This document shows positions 5,132 through 6,147 of a DNA stretch of 6,147 bases, in pieces; within the stretch, counting starts at the first letter, position 1, and the number at the start of each line of letters is the position of its first letter. The position numbers and the translations under genes were made by a program. Source of the DNA: RUG11867 sp964553435 (GTDB taxonomy: Bacteria > Bacillota_I > Bacilli_A > RF39 > UBA660); NCBI GenBank assembly GCA_964553435.1, contig CAZKKM010000082.1, forward strand, positions 1 to 6,147. The letters run 5' to 3'. Under the pieces are notes generated by a model. The model had not been told where the DNA came from. It searched no databases and saw only the letters and a list, made by a program, of their open reading frames with translations.

Positions 5132-6147
5132 CTATTCGACACGATATTCGTTTCCTATAGTACCGTCTCCGATCATTTTATTTGCGTATTCGGCAGAGAG
5201 GTTTATTACAGGTGCCACTGCACCCGCGTCGTTCACATAGCCGCTGCTCAAGGTACCATTAGTATAGACAATGAACACATAAGCATAACCGTTTGTATAA
5301 ATATAGTAAGGCGAGAGGGACCAGTACCAATAACTACTACCTCGATATAAATAATAACCTCGGTTTGTCGCATTGTATGTATTATACTTTCCTGACCCTG
5401 CGGCCACTATCTCATCTGCGGTGATCAATCCCACTGGATATGTGAGTGCTCCGTTTCCTTTTTCTTTATCTCTCACTGTAAATGCGTCATCTTTCTCATG
5501 GCATTTAAATATCGGGGTCACATTTGTATAATTTATAGATTGTACTCCTGACCTCGCATATGCTCCATAGGCTGTCGCATTTTTTCCAAAGCCTCTTCCT
5601 GTGTCATCGCTCCATTCCGTCACATCTTTTCCTGGTGTACTTCTATCATTACAGAATAGCACATCTGCGACTGCACTTCCGTAGCCTGCATCTTCGATGT
5701 TCGTCTTGTACCATTCGTCTACTACTTTTTTGATATCCGAACTCTCTGTATTTTTTTGAGCTTCTTCTTTGCTTGTACTTGCCGTTGTTCCTGCTGATCC
5801 AAACATATACCCTACGTATTTGGCATCTTTAGAATTTGCATTGTATGCTTGATTGGTATGCGTGAATCTATCAGAATCGTCTGCTTCATTTGCGTGTGCC
5901 TTCGTTCCATCATACATTATTCTCAAACTTCCGTCTCCGTTTATTCTGATTATTCTCCAATAGAATCCTGCAAATTTGACGTAGTTGTTTGTGACCGCAC
6001 CTCTATAGTAATAGCTCGTTCCATAGTCGTCTTCCATCTCAAAGATTCCTTCATCTGTCGTCGCTGGATCGGCGAATCCAGTCTTTACACCTTTCGATGT
6101 TTGAGCTAGTTTCTCTATTGGACTTTTCTCATTTCTATCTACCAAAT
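5132..6147 (-). CDS. Large surface/secreted protein, C-terminal part (5'-truncated by window edge)
   Basis: The frame is open to the right edge and ends at TAG (5134-5132), giving at least 337 residues. The TTG at 6145 is the first possible initiator but is almost certainly internal: there is no room for a ribosome-binding site, and the sequence begins mid-protein with no signal peptide. Numbering from that TTG, residues about 44-80 (SYYYRGAVTNNYVKFAGFYWRI, then RINGDGSLRIMYDG) and 264-330 (YYLYRG, YWYWSLSP, APVINLS, GDGTIGNEYRVE) resemble a domain I recall from uncharacterised extracellular proteins of uncultured gut Bacilli. The end is somewhat like the DUF6273 or C-type-lectin/formylglycine-enzyme fold; this is from memory, not a search. 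C165 and C215 could pair. Twelve tyrosines fall within 264-303. There is no LPXTG anchor or C-terminal membrane helix, so any attachment must be N-terminal, outside the window, possibly a prepilin-type leader. Function is unknown; adhesion or ligand binding is a guess. Confidence 0.8.
   Translation of the reverse strand, partial: LVDRNEKSPIEKLAQTSKGVKTGFADPATTDEGIFEMEDDYGTSYYYRGAVTNNYVKFAGFYWRIIRINGDGSLRIMYDGTKAHANEADDSDRFTHTNQAYNANSKDAKYVGYMFGSAGTTASTSKEEAQKNTESSDIKKVVDEWYKTNIEDAGYGSAVADVLFCNDRSTPGKDVTEWSDDTGRGFGKNATAYGAYARSGVQSINYTNVTPIFKCHEKDDAFTVRDKEKGNGALTYPVGLITADEIVAAGSGKYNTYNATNRGYYLYRGSSYWYWSLSPYYIYTNGYAYVFIVYTNGTLSSGYVNDAGAVAPVINLSAEYANKMIGDGTIGNEYRVE

Noticed and set aside
5849..6109. 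Plus-strand 86-codon reading frame with a hydrophobic start
   Set aside because: It is antisense to the surface gene, lacks a ribosome-binding site and has no recognisable motif.
6143..6145. TTG as the start codon of the right-edge gene
   Set aside because: The frame is open to the window edge, there is no room for a ribosome-binding site, and the following residues are hydrophilic with no export signal although the protein looks extracellular. The TTG is more likely an internal Leu codon.

Overview
The window looks like a piece of an uncultured, anaerobic, low-G+C Bacillota chromosome, roughly 40% G+C by eye. Gut Bacilli-type lineages such as RF39 or Erysipelotrichia relatives are the closest feel. 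This placement is inferred from protein style and anaerobic metabolism, not from any search. The standard bacterial code fits: Trp is TGG wherever I checked, and the prepilin gene ends in TGA immediately before a terminator hairpin.

All four genes lie on the minus strand. In transcription order (high to low coordinate) they are: (1) the C-terminal part of a large Tyr/Asn/Ser-rich, probably extracellular protein that runs off the right edge (5132-6147); (2) nifJ, a complete single-chain pyruvate:ferredoxin/flavodoxin oxidoreductase of 1123 aa (1585-4956); (3) a small prepilin-like protein with a class III (type IV pilin) leader (1044-1505); (4) nfo, endonuclease IV of DNA base-excision repair (57-971). 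I see no convincing gene on the plus strand. No intergenic gap exceeds 175 bp.

The genes look like separate transcription units rather than one operon. Promoter-like sites precede nifJ (TTGAAA-N17-TATAAT), the prepilin gene (a perfect TTGACA-N17-TATAAT) and nfo (TTTACT-N17-TATAAT). Hairpin plus T-tract terminators follow the surface gene, the prepilin gene and nfo. None is clear after nifJ, so some nifJ transcripts may read into the prepilin gene.

Functionally, two ordinary housekeeping genes (anaerobic pyruvate oxidation and abasic-site repair) are interleaved with two surface-type genes. The most interesting part is the C-terminal end of the surface protein. There a conserved scaffold (YW..SP...V...G.L...APVINLS) carries a dense run of Tyr/Ser/Asn/Thr, reminiscent of hypervariable C-type-lectin-like ligand-binding domains. 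The surface gene also lacks the strong TCGA enrichment seen in nfo and nifJ. No reverse transcriptase, template repeat, CRISPR array, IS element or RNA gene is visible, so a new system is suggested only weakly.
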